From: Rhizophagus sp. LPA8_4_AMF
Taxonomy: Eukaryota > Glomeromycota > Glomeromycetes > Glomerales > Glomeraceae
DNA: 20,944 nucleotides
Reading direction: 5' to 3'
Assembly (NCBI GenBank): GCA_021464525.1
Contig: JADRCO010001251.1
Coordinates: forward strand, 1-20,944
The notes beneath the pieces are model-generated. The model was not told the DNA's origin. It saw nothing but the letters and a program-made list of their open reading frames with translations, and made no database searches. Both the position numbers and the translations under genes were made by a program. Position 1 is the first letter of the stretch; every line of letters starts with the position of its first letter. Positions 9,120-18,046 of this stretch are shown here, one piece after another.

Positions 9120-9594
9120 TTAGTATAAAATACATTTACAGTGACCACTTTTATTACTACTAATAATAATAAAAAAAAGTAATATCAAAAAAAAAAAATG
9201 ATTTCAAATAAAAAGATTTTAATACTTTTCATTTAAAAAGTACTTACGATTGAGGTTGTAACAAAGGCTAAAAACAGAGTAAATATTTATAGCGTATTAA
9301 TAATTTGTTAAGGTAAGCCAAATTGCGAAATAAGATAAATGTATCATTTAACTTACAGAATCTTCCTGTACCGGAATGGATACAGGAGTAGCGCAATAGG
9401 GACACGTATTAACCAAGTCATTGCAGAATTGCCTTAGGCAAGCGGGATTTCTGCACCTTGCTAGCGCCATGTCCTTTTTATAAAGTGTAGCACAAGCAAC
9501 ACTACAGAAAAGGTAAGTTACTCTGTTATCATAAAGACAGGGATTCTGACAACCAGTCCGTGCACATGTCGCGGCATTATATGGTGGGTCATTC
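9120..9594 (-). pseudogene. Second copy of the ten-cysteine gene, start and membrane tail lost
   Basis: Exon 1 homology runs 9594-9357 and is open throughout. All ten Cys are kept with identical spacing, and there is one in-frame four-residue deletion after CPYC. The GTAAGT donor and the 20-nt micro-exon (9267-9248, PLLQPQ) are also kept. The start region has a deletion so that the aligned ATG at 9603 is followed at once by TGA, and no in-frame ATG precedes the Cys domain after a TAA at about 9623. In exon 3 (from 9159) a frame change gives a stop at 9122-9120, just after KC, removing the transmembrane segment. By structure it is a pseudogene, but the Cys domain is better preserved than the neighbouring WLM copy. 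Confidence 0.8.
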
Positions 9595-9603
9595 TCAACA
9601 CAT

Positions 9604-10246
9604 TTTTTTTTTGTACAAATTTAACTGTTGTTGAGTTGGAGAGTTGGATTAAATCTAGCAAATTATGCTCAATTATAACTGGCTAACAATTTGGCAAGAC
9701 TAGGCCTTAAGGAAAAAAAAAATTTAGAAACTGCCGGACTATTGACGCGAAATATTTCAATTTATAACCGAAGATGTTTAGATGTTACACGAGTTTTATT
9801 GTTTCGGAACGATGCTAGATCAGCGTTATCCAAACCTCAAACGGGTAACTAATCGAAGTAGTATATTTTTTTTTAGGCCAAAACCTATTGATTTCAGAAT
9901 ACACAAATGATCTATGTAATAAAATAATAAAATAAACCCTACATATGAAAATTATTAATTTTGTTTACAATTCCCGCGACATTATATGAAAGGTTGAAAG
10001 GATTTAATTTTGTTGTCAAGTTAAATGAATTCTTTTTTTGTTAATTAAAATTAAAAACTGTTTCAATTTAGTTTAAGGAAAAAATCGATTAGAGGATCAC
10101 TAAAAAGAAATAAAATGATATTTTAAATTAGATCAGGTTAAAAAAGAAGTTTGTTTAACCTACCTTGACTCTCAGTCTATTTTGCGAAGCACCTGACTGG
10201 ATTCCTAAAATGGAGTTACGATGTAACACTATGTTCATGTAATTTC
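9604..10246. other. Intergenic part of duplication copy B, no gene seen
   Basis: AT-rich sequence paralogous to 6530-7430 and shortened by deletions. It includes GGCTAACAATTTGG near 9681 and GACTGGATTCCTAAAATGGA near 10194. No open frame or RNA gene was recognised. Confidence 0.5.
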
Positions 10247-10253
10247 TATAAAA
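10247..10253 (+). promoter_or_regulatory. TATA element of the small ATG-GCG gene, copy B
   Basis: TATAAAA lies 40 bp before the ATG at 10287, matching position and motif in copy A. Confidence 0.4.
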
Positions 10254-10286
10254 TGGTATTCAACTTCTTTGCGAAGACTGTTAAAT

Positions 10287-10608
10287 ATGGCGGAAAATTT
10301 GGAGGAATATTTTATGCGTGACTTAAACGCGTTATTTCATAAATTTTTTCGAAATATTTAATTGTCCATTTTTCGATACATCACCTAGTCCTTAGTATGG
10401 TACATTGTTTGCCAGCGTTGACGAAGGTCAAAAATTATAAAGTCTATGTTGGGAAAACGAGTTGTCGAGTGGAATTATCTCAAGAAGGCTATATGATGAT
10501 ATATCTTTTATATCAGAGCTAGAATTGAAGTATATGCGGTTCATTGTACAAAATGATGAAATTGAAATAGGTAGTCAAGACAGCAATCACAACTCCCAAC
10601 AACAATAG
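10287..10608 (+). CDS. Small ATG-GCG gene, copy B, unrecognised, possibly two exons
   Basis: The first open stretch (10287-10361, 24 codons) reads MAENLEEYFMRDLNALFHKF, and its RDL..NALFH core is shared with copy A. The second open stretch (10441-10608, 55 codons with a stop at 10606) begins SLCWENELSSGII, also shared with copy A, then continues ISELELKYMRFIVQNDEIEI and ends in a Gln/Asn-rich tail. The two are in different frames about 80 bp apart, so an intron is likely, but no strong GT donor is visible before the TAA at 10359. It may therefore be decayed. This copy has the 3' part that copy A lost at the tandem junction. No domain recognised; function unknown. Confidence 0.35.
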
Positions 10609-10657
10609 AAAAGATACTAAGCGAGATTTTTTTACAATAACAATATATCACCGGTAA

Positions 10658-10900
10658 CTCGCATCAAAATTCTGTGGACCGACTTGTTATCTCTCCTTTG
10701 GTATATCTTTCCACATCACAGCACACTTGCTGCTCGTGCGTAATATCTTCAAAGAATTGAATTTTATATCAATATGGAAATATTATAACAATTTTTATCA
10801 TAATGGCCATATAAATAATCCATTTGGACGAGAAAAACTTGGAATCATAGTCTGGAACAGCCATAGGCAAGTGAATCAAATTTTATTTTTACTAGTATTT
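10658..10900 (+). pseudogene. Coding relic, 81-codon open frame without a start
   Basis: Between an in-frame TAA at 10655 and the TAA at 10901 there is an uninterrupted frame of 81 codons, long for such AT-rich DNA. It contains LLLVRNIFKELNF and NNPFGREKLGIIVW, which read like a real protein. No ATG begins it and no family was recognised. It may be an exon or a fragment of a decayed gene. Confidence 0.35.
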
Positions 10901-11020
10901 TAAATTTACAAATATGGTAATTTGTAATCAGTTGAGCCTATAGACATATAAAATCTATCATAATAGTGATTTAGCAGCATGAGATTTGAATCATTTGCAA
11001 GTATTAACTATTGAAGGGAC

Positions 11021-11437
11021 TCAAAATTGATATTGATCTTGAAGAACATGTTCCATCTGATCCAATGCAGAAATATCGAACATTACAAGCTTGCAGCTTA
11101 AAGTTCCCTTTAATAATTTATTGGGCAATTTTCTTGGTACTGTTAGGTCATCAATTAAAGTCAAAGAATGCTTGTTAGTGATAGGGCTATGTAGACCCAT
11201 ACCTTTTTTAACAACCTCTCCATTGTTCCATTCCTCCCTTTTAATGTGGATGTGTTTTAGAAAGGTAGGAGGATTTAATGGACTTAGAGATGAATATAAA
11301 GTTTGGTATAGCTTCTTCAAATTATATATAGTAATAATTGATGGTGACATATCTGAATATTTAAGATATAAAATGATAATGATCTTTGGATGAAATTTGA
11401 TTTTTGGGTGGTTTAAGATTGGAAGAATTGAAATCAT
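11021..11437 (-). CDS. Hypothetical 138-residue open frame, doubtful
   Basis: This is the longest single-exon frame in the relic-rich middle. It reads NLKKLYQTLYSSLSPLNPP and later LPNKLLKGTLSCKL, with no domain I recognise. An overlapping plus-strand frame of 100 codons (11091-11393) is also open, so at most one is likely to be real. No promoter element or splice context was found. The leucine-rich pattern could be a fragment of an F-box/LRR-type protein, of which such fungi have many, but this is a guess. Confidence 0.25.
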   Translation of the reverse strand: MISILPILNHPKIKFHPKIIIILYLKYSDMSPSIITIYNLKKLYQTLYSSLSPLNPPTFLKHIHIKREEWNNGEVVKKGMGLHSPITNKHSLTLIDDLTVPRKLPNKLLKGTLSCKLVMFDISALDQMEHVLQDQYQF

Positions 11438-11790
11438 TTAAAAGGTGTATTATATTAATTCTTTTAAAAATTGGAGTGTGAAATTGAAAATACACTAGAC
11501 GAAATTGTTAGTGGAATAATGATGAAATTTTAAGAAAGGGCAATAACAGAATATTATTTACTTAATATCTAGTAGGGCATATGGGTGAATTTATTGTCGA
11601 GAAGAACATCAATATGCAACAAGTCCTTAGTGAGGCTAATGAATTGTTTAATTAATTATGCGCAATGTAAAATCAACAATTAAGAAAATTTGACAAAACT
11701 TAGATAAATGAGGAAAAAATGTTTAAATTAAAAAAACTTATTTAATGGTTTATTCCTGTCATTTTTAAACATATTCTCTTACCAAGAAAG
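11438..11790. other. No supported gene
   Basis: AT-rich sequence with short broken frames only. A 25-codon open stretch ending near 11655 (HMGEFIVEKNINMQQVLSE) on the plus strand could be another relic fragment, but nothing ties it to a neighbour. Confidence 0.4.
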
Positions 11791-11849
11791 TCGCTCCAGC
11801 ACCTTATAATTTAACAGGTGATGCTCAAATGTTATTTGCAAAGAAATTG

Positions 11850-13297
11850 AAGACCGATTAAGTATCATGCTTACGGACTACAATTGTTTGATTTGCGAAT
11901 TAATAATGGCTTCAAAGGTGGTATTTTCTGAGATGAAATGGCAGCATATTTCAATGAGGTAATTGATTATTGTTCAGTTGATGATAGATCTCACTCTTTC
12001 TGAAATATTGTTAATTATTATAAGTTTTTGTTTCATTTAAAGACACTCTTTCCCGTTTTTCAACCTAGCAGTGTGATTAGGCATTCAGCTGAATTTTATA
12101 ATACAACTCAAAAACCTATTATAACCTAATGTACCTTCTATTCGTTGTATTGTGACCCAACAGTCAAACAACCTTTTGGTTTAATCCAAATATTTTCGTT
12201 TATTCCTTCGTGGCAATTATGATACTCTTATTGCACTACGTACTGCCTCTGGGCCAATCCAGCTGAATGAATAACGTCAATAATTAGTTTGAGTCTCCAG
12301 AGAGTTACAATTATACAAGATGAATTAAGCCATATTTAGAAGAACTCTTTGGAAAGGTTGATACGCTATAGCAAATTCAAGGAATTGGCGGAAAACTAAA
12401 ATCTTAAAACCGAACCAAAAATTACATAACTTTCAATGATTGTTTGATGCACGAACTGAGGAATTGTCTAGCTTTTCAGATTCAAAGATCCTTTTGAAGT
12501 AGAAACTGTCAGAGAATTTTTTTTGAATCCATTAATAAAAATATATTACTTTATTTCTGCAATATAATTGCATTGTAAGTGATACAATTTCTCTTCCACA
12601 GGATATTTTAACAGTATTAACTTTCTTCCGGATTCAATTACCTGCACAATATGAAAATTTATTTACATATTTAACTTTTACTATACAAAAACTCAATATT
12701 TTTAATATGCTATAGAAACTACAGAACAACATCGTCCTACATAACCGACAGCTATGGTAAATGTACCATCAACTATTTTTACAAACGCAATATATCTAAT
12801 GTTTTCAAAGGCATTAACCACCGTACAAAAATCTTTGCTTCAACGCATTGTTAATGACCGTGATTATAGCTGCAGATCTCCTTTTTCATGAACTTTACAA
12901 TATCATACTTGTGAATCACGAGTGAGCTATTATTCATCATGTAAAAATAACCTGTATGTTATTGGTGTGAATATGATTAAAAGAGTTAGTAAACTTCCAA
13001 CATATATAACAAAATCAGTGTGTAACATATCAAAGTGAAAGAAAGGATTTTTACCTAAATTGAAGTCAAAATTAATACGAAAAATCAAAAGAAAGAGATA
13101 TACCAATGACTGATATTTTGAAGGTTTATCAATTTATAAAGTTTTTTTTATCATACATAATTTCACGTGATCGTCCAACTTATCTTTTGATCCAACCGAA
13201 TGATTTTTTATGGAGGTATAACCTATTTTCTGAATTTTGTGAATTTTGTGATAATACATATAACTTTATCAGAATCAACTATAAATTTTACCAGTGA
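11850..13297 (+). pseudogene. Large decayed protein-coding relic, family not recognised
   Basis: Several long plus-strand stretches read as one degraded protein. Near 11860-11960 the frame gives KYHAYGLQLFDLRINNGF and DEMAAYFNE. After a probable intron (GTAATT near 11960 to AAAG near 12040) come FQPSSVIRHSAEFYN and DPTVKQPFGLIQ. From 12745 to 13110 one frame of 122 codons has only two stops (TGA at 12889 and 13036) and contains AMVNVPSTIFTNAIYLMFSK and a basic KLKSKLIRKIKRKRY block. A single frameshift then leads into 13106-13297 (DILKVYQFIKFFL). The pattern implies a former protein of perhaps 450-500 residues. I could not identify it; a transposon- or virus-derived structural protein is possible but unproven. 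Confidence 0.5.
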
Positions 13298-13428
13298 CTT
13301 CTCCTATTAAATGCCGTAGCCCGCAGAATTATATGAAAATCATGTGCGCATATTTTATAAAGGATCAAATTTTGCGAAATTATGTGAGGGTTAATGTAAA
13401 ATTCTGTATTTATCACAAAGTTTTGTGA

Positions 13429-13611
13429 CTATTGTGATTTATTATGAAACGCCTGTCCCTGCATAGGACCAATATTGCTCTTCTCTGACCCTTCTCTCGC
13501 AACACGCACAAAGTAATTACCATCCTTTATTAAATCATTATTCTCGTGAATTATACAATTTAAATACTTCAAATCAATTGATAAAACCAAGATGGTCAGA
13601 TAGAATGCCAT
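13429..13611 (-). CDS. 60-residue open frame with hydrophobic N terminus, doubtful
   Basis: The frame starts MAFYLTILVLSID, which resembles a signal peptide, and continues with a polar part ending GPMQGQAFHNKSQ. There is no homologue I recognise and no duplicate in the window. A 7-bp inverted repeat, GTTACCT...AGGTAAC, lies just upstream at about 13635-13655. It could be a small secreted protein, a relic or chance. Confidence 0.2.
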   Translation of the reverse strand: MAFYLTILVLSIDLKYLNCIIHENNDLIKDGNYFVRVAREGSEKSNIGPMQGQAFHNKSQ

Positions 13612-13914
13612 TCTTATTATAAAATTTTTAATGTAGGTTACCTACTATAGGTAACGGAAGTAAGGAATTGAACGGTGAAAATAATATAATAAAACTTTAC
13701 AATACAATATATAATAAAATATTAGTATTCAAGGGGATTAAAGGTTCCAAAATTGTCAGGTGAATTCTTTATTTCTGAAATGCGTTTATTCTGAAGATGA
13801 GAAAATGATTGATACACCTATAATGAAAAAAATAGAGTGGATGGAAAATGGATAGTATAATGAATTTATTCCCTACTAGAATTGCCAATTATATAAAGTT
13901 ATAAAGTTATTTAC

Positions 13915-14190
13915 CAATTTTTCGCGCCACGCGTTTTACTTCTGCTGGTTCCTTAACAAAAACCGTGTGAATTTGGTGGCTTTATTGATCAAACGCAACA
14001 TTACTAAAAATACCTGTTGATCCTGAGTAACGCTAACGACATTTTCCGAACAAGCTATACCATGTTCTCGAGCTTCACGAACTTAGTTTTGGAAATCTCA
14101 TGAGTCTCATCCCTACCAATTTTGATAGAGAATATAACAAATCTTCGTGCACCGTAGTCCGTATACCAAATTACTAACACGGAAAAAGAT
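13915..14190 (-). pseudogene. Minus-strand coding relic with one frameshift
   Basis: Read on the minus strand from about 14190, the frame gives LVIWYTDYGARRFVIFSIKI and ETHEISKTKFVK. One base shift later it gives AREHGIACSENVVSVTQDQQ, continuing open to about 13943. The residue composition and length of both open pieces suggest former coding sequence. No family was recognised. The upstream part of the 88-codon ORF (14190-14321) looks less protein-like than the plus strand there, so the relic probably begins near 14190. Confidence 0.35.
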
Positions 14191-14535
14191 TTATACGACT
14201 GAATGAGATGTCTCAGTATTTTCTGATAACTTTTCTGACAAATGGATAAAAGGGTGGTCTGATAAATTTGAGCAGGACAGAAAACTTGCGTTAGCAAAAT
14301 GGATTGCTGACGGTTGCCCATTCGAAGAGAACATCATATTGCAGTTTAAAGCCTTTACAATGTTTCAATAAATTGGAAGCTTTATCTGGCACTGTTCCGA
14401 TTTTATATTAAATTTTACTTCTTTTTTATTCTGATTTGCATTTAGAGATTTCAAGACTACTATCAGAAAGGAGCCTTATGAGATCATTAGCACTACACCT
14501 GCTAACGCTGAAAATTTAGATAATTCATTGTTCTA
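14157..14535 (+). pseudogene. Plus-strand coding relic, two probable exons
   Basis: One frame runs from about 14157 with a single TGA and gives SDKWIKGWSDKFEQDRKLAL and AKWIADGCPFEEN to a TAA near 14369. After a stretch ending TTTGCATTTAG, a second open piece reads RDFKTTIRKEPYEIISTTPA to a TAG near 14535. It is charged and Trp-rich and looks like real protein. It could be a fragment of a DNA transposase, but no catalytic motif is visible, so no name is given. Confidence 0.35.
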
Positions 14536-15700
14536 GAAATAGATAACTCACCTGTATGCGAAGTCTCTTTTCTAACATGATATATCTTTGATACTCGTTT
14601 TCCAAATTCTGTTTCGATAATTTTGAATAAATCTTCGTGTTTTCTTGAGTGGTCATCTGGATAACCAAAATATTCTGCAATTAATTCTAATAGCGATGGT
14701 CATGAAGATTGGGCTGAATATATCGTGTCTTTTGTAGGGCATGTAGACAGAAATATCTGGTTGTGGATTAACATATTGTTGAATTTACTTCCAGATTCTA
14801 ACCATTCATTTCTCACCTCATCAAAAAGTGCATTCAAATTAGCCGGATTTGCGATTCTAACGAAATATGGTGATTTTTCATAAGTTTCTGGTATATCAAT
14901 CGCAGAAGATTTTTTATTCATAAGTGTTTTTAGTGCTCAACCAATTTAGGAATTCTGTTTCAGTGTCAATCGCAGCATTTCATTAAATGGACTATTCGCA
15001 GGAACCGGATGGAAATTTCCTGTCATTTACTTTTTATAACATTTGTCCTCGTAGAGGCATTGAATGCCGCAACTGCCAATGATCGGACCAATTCATTTAT
15101 ATTTCATAGTTTGTTATAATATTCATCAGGCGGTTCTTGTCCTACATAATTTGGAAGTGCAGCAAGATGTGGGATAATGTTTTTGTATTATTGTAAGACA
15201 AAAATTTGTTGTTGTAAATTATTAATCTGGATGAAGCTCGGAATTGTCCTTTCCACTGTCGCGCTTGACGAATACAACCATTACTCCATCTTTCTGTACC
15301 ATTATTATATCTCACTGTCCATCTGCGATTATTTCTTCTATATTCAGTAATTTGATGATTTTTTGCGTTGATTAATTAATTGAAATGCAAATTTTTGTAT
15401 TAATAAATCAATAATTCGTCCCTGATTTTGTTGAGCAGTATCATGCCAATGTTTGCAAGCATTTCTTTCATCATTTAATTCATCTTCTAACATTCGTCTT
15501 GTTCTCAGCACATCTGCAAGTGAATTATCTTGCCTAAGGTTTTGCTCACGCCTGTGTGCATCATCAAGTAATGTTTGTAATCCCTTAATTTGATTATTTT
15601 GATCTTGGCCAATGGTTTGCAATGTATAGACATGCCGAATAATTTCATCTAATCTTGGATTGTTTCATTAAATAAATTATCTATAAATTGCGCAACTAGA
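14505..15700 (-). pseudogene. Decayed gag-like or coiled-coil gene relic
   Basis: In minus-strand order: a coiled-coil segment (15700-15344) with LQTLLDDAHRREQNLRQDN and MLEDELNDERNACKHWHD; an interrupted linker containing RQARQWKGQFR; then PNYVGQEPPDEYYNKL, AFNASTRTNVIKSKMTGNF and PVPANSPFNE (15180-14960) in shifted frames; then 14921-14505 with RIANPANLNALFDEVRNEWL, one in-frame TGA at 14702-14700, and ELIAEYFGYPDDHSRKHEDL. The order coiled coil, then a GQEPPDEY block, then a helical FF/W-rich segment is what I associate with retrotransposon gag-like proteins in Glomeromycotina; this is recollection, not a database result. At least three frame changes or stops make it a pseudogene. Further broken coiled-coil frames extend upstream to about 16090. 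Confidence 0.5.
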
Positions 15701-16261
15701 ACTGATCCTCTATCTAAGTATACACGAATTTCAGTTAAGCTATTAGCTATCATAGTTTGCTGGTGTAATAAAATTTCATTGATAGATTTGGTACATCTAT
15801 ATCCATATACTTTTCCTAGAAACAGACAATTTTAGAATGCGATTTTTGACATCCATGTCTTCTAAATGAATGATCCGATTATCCTGAGCAACCAATGCTT
15901 CTTCCCATGGTCGCAACATTTTTCTAACTCATAAAAGGTGGGCTGGCTGGCATTCTGCCTTTAATCTTCCTCACGTGAGACAAGATTTTTTTTCAAGATG
16001 AGATATACCGCTCGCAGCACTCTAGATCATTTACAAGTTTGCAGATTTTTCTTTATTAGTAATACTGTTAGTCTCCTCTTGTGCTAACTTTTTCCGTAAC
16101 TAATAATTCAAGGTATGCTGCCTCTACACTCATTGACTCTTATTTTTTAAACAGGAGATTTTCCTTCTTCAAGTCTATCTACACCAATCTACCAAAAGTA
16201 TTGTATATATTCCTCATTTTATTCTAGGTTAAATTTTAGTTTGTTGCTTATAACAAATGAG

Positions 16262-17096
16262 TTCAAATTCTCACGATCCTAAAATAGAACAGAATATTAT
16301 TCTTAGATAATTTTATTATACACCAAGTGGGTATTTCCAGTCAGCACAGAAATTTCATGAGGCAGTAAAAAACAAGAATATAATTATAATCTATCTAAAG
16401 TACGTAATTTTTTACATAAATAGGCTGTATGCGCCTCGTCCTATGTATATTCCATATGCATCCTTTAACAACTAATATCACTGTTACTAATGAAGTACAT
16501 ACTGTATTTCTGACATTACACCTATGCCTTCTGTCAAATATATGAGACGAATATTAAGTATCAGTTTACTGTGAAGGATGTAGCTTCTCATTATCTTGCT
16601 TTAACACACAAATTATCCACACATATCTGATATAGCCAAAGCATTTGAAACACTATGTGATAATCCAGATTGCCCACTTACATGTCCTAAATCATTGATC
16701 ATTGATCGAGAAAAAGAGTATATGGGTAAGTGTAAAGAATTATTGTCTAAACATAACATGAAAATTCGATATATCAATTCTAAACGTGGAGTGAATATTG
16801 TTGAAAGGGATCACTTAATTGCGGAAAAACATTTATTTTTTATGCAAGTTGCAGTTGAAATGAAATTACCTCCTGATGAACGATGCAAATCTTGGGTTAA
16901 ATATCTTCGTGTAAAAGATAAAAAATTCAATAACTCTCCTATACAAGATTAATAAGTATGGCTCCTGCAGAGGCGATAAAAGAAAGTTTGCGCTAAATCC
17001 TCCTGTAAATATAATAGACCTATTTGTTTTGATAAACCACGTTTGTCCTATAATGATAATGTCCGTTATTTACTTGAACATAGTGAACTTGAAGGT
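16262..17096 (+). pseudogene. Integrase (rve, DDE superfamily) relic of a transposable element
   Basis: The relic begins near SHDPKIEQNIIL, then FYYTPSGYFQSAQKFHEAVK after an in-frame TAA. It continues through frame changes with APRPMYIPYASFNN, FTVKDVASHYLAL and DIAKAFETLCDNPDCPLTCP. The only long intact frame, 16695-16952, contains SLIIDREKEYMGKC (second catalytic Asp, codon at 16704) and GVNIVERDHLIAEK (catalytic Glu 33 residues later), close to DD35E spacing. The canonical GxxxxGIVERxN block is recognisable but altered (SKRGVNIVERD). After the stop, KPRLSYNDNVRYLLEHSELE gives the family's C-terminal end at about 17096. Such stand-alone integrases occur in Maverick/Polinton and gypsy-like elements of these fungi; which one applies is not decided. 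Stops and shifts show it is dead. Confidence 0.72.
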
Positions 17097-17929
17097 TCTT
17101 TTTCTTTACTCTCGATTTTTTTTCAACTTTTCTGAGAATTTATTGGTATATTTTAGCTTATAATTGTACTATTGAAATTCCTTAAAACTAATGTTATGAC
17201 TAATATTTATAATTTTATATATACAAATTATACAACCAGGATTTTTATAAGTAGGAATATTCAAAATTTTTTATTTTAATTAAAAGGACTATGTACAGTA
17301 TATTACTAGATTACTAATCTTCTGAAGTTAGAAACAATTGCAATAAAAATTAACTAATCTCAAACTCATCCCAGACAGGATTTTGGCTGTCAAGATTTTA
17401 GATCATCGGGATTCTGTGACTATCAGGATTTTGATTCAATCTTGGTGTCGGAATTATAGACTGTCGATATTATGGTTGTCAGGATTTTTGGGAGATCCCG
17501 TGAAAGAAAACTAATAAAGTGACATCCAGACTTTTTTTAGCACACTTATCAATGAAAATAATTAATTACTGAATAGATTATATAGTAGAACGCCAAGCCA
17601 AGATTAAAATTTTGTATTGTTAAAATGAAGTAATAATATTTTAACCATAAATTGGTAAGCGTTGTTACATAAAATCAGTTAAATATATCATTTAGCCGGT
17701 TAATTCGTTATTAATTAAAATCTTATGAAAGGGCACATAAATAAATAATCATAAGAATTTTCTCATTAGGTGGGTTAATTAAAGTTTGTTTATATTAAAT
17801 TGCGTTATCTCTTGAAATTTCCATTTATTAACTTCTTTAGGAAGAACAAAGTTCTACCAATGATCAATTAATATTATCCTTTTTTTCGCCCTTCATGTGA
17901 GTGAATTTCATCAAAACGTGTAACGAAAA
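17097..17929. other. AT-rich gene-free stretch with a degenerate short repeat
   Basis: No coding frame is supported. At about 17370-17500 a degenerate motif of the form TGTCAGGATTTTGG recurs several times with variants (GGCTGTCAAGATTTTAG, GACTATCAGGATTTTG, GGTTGTCAGGATTTTTGG) and ends with GGGAGATCCCGTGA. It looks like a decayed repeat or transposon end. The last few hundred bases are presumed upstream region of the gene at 18047. Confidence 0.45.
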
Positions 17930-17937
17930 TATAAAAG
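17930..17937 (+). promoter_or_regulatory. Candidate TATA element of the haem-oxygenase-like gene
   Basis: TATAAAAG lies 117 bp before the ATG at 18047, a spacing similar to that of the TATA element of the WLM gene. Prediction only. Confidence 0.4.
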
Positions 17938-18046
17938 CACCCACATACTCAGTTAAAAGGTATTCCATGGGTTGGGCGTAATGAATATAAAGTCCACATA
18001 GCATATATCCTGTAAAGACACAGCTTTTTAAGTAAAATAAATCAAA

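Larger units (their letters stand above)
7694..10481 (+). repeat. Copy B of the tandem segmental duplication
   Basis: Homology to copy A begins at CTTGGTTAG (7693-7701) and runs in the same order to GTGGAATTATCT near 10470-10481. Copy B is about 0.5 kb shorter than copy A, although it contains a 144-bp inserted foldback element. It is full of point changes and indels, so the duplication is not recent and is unlikely to be an assembly artefact. Confidence 0.85.

Noticed and set aside
13630..13656. Inverted repeat GTTACCT...AGGTAAC as an operator or transposon end
   Set aside because: Arms of only 7 bp with no flanking duplication or neighbouring element; chance is likely.
16695..16952. Treating the 85-codon integrase frame as a complete gene
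   Set aside because: It begins in the middle of the rve domain; conserved parts lie up- and downstream in other frames, so it is a relic fragment.
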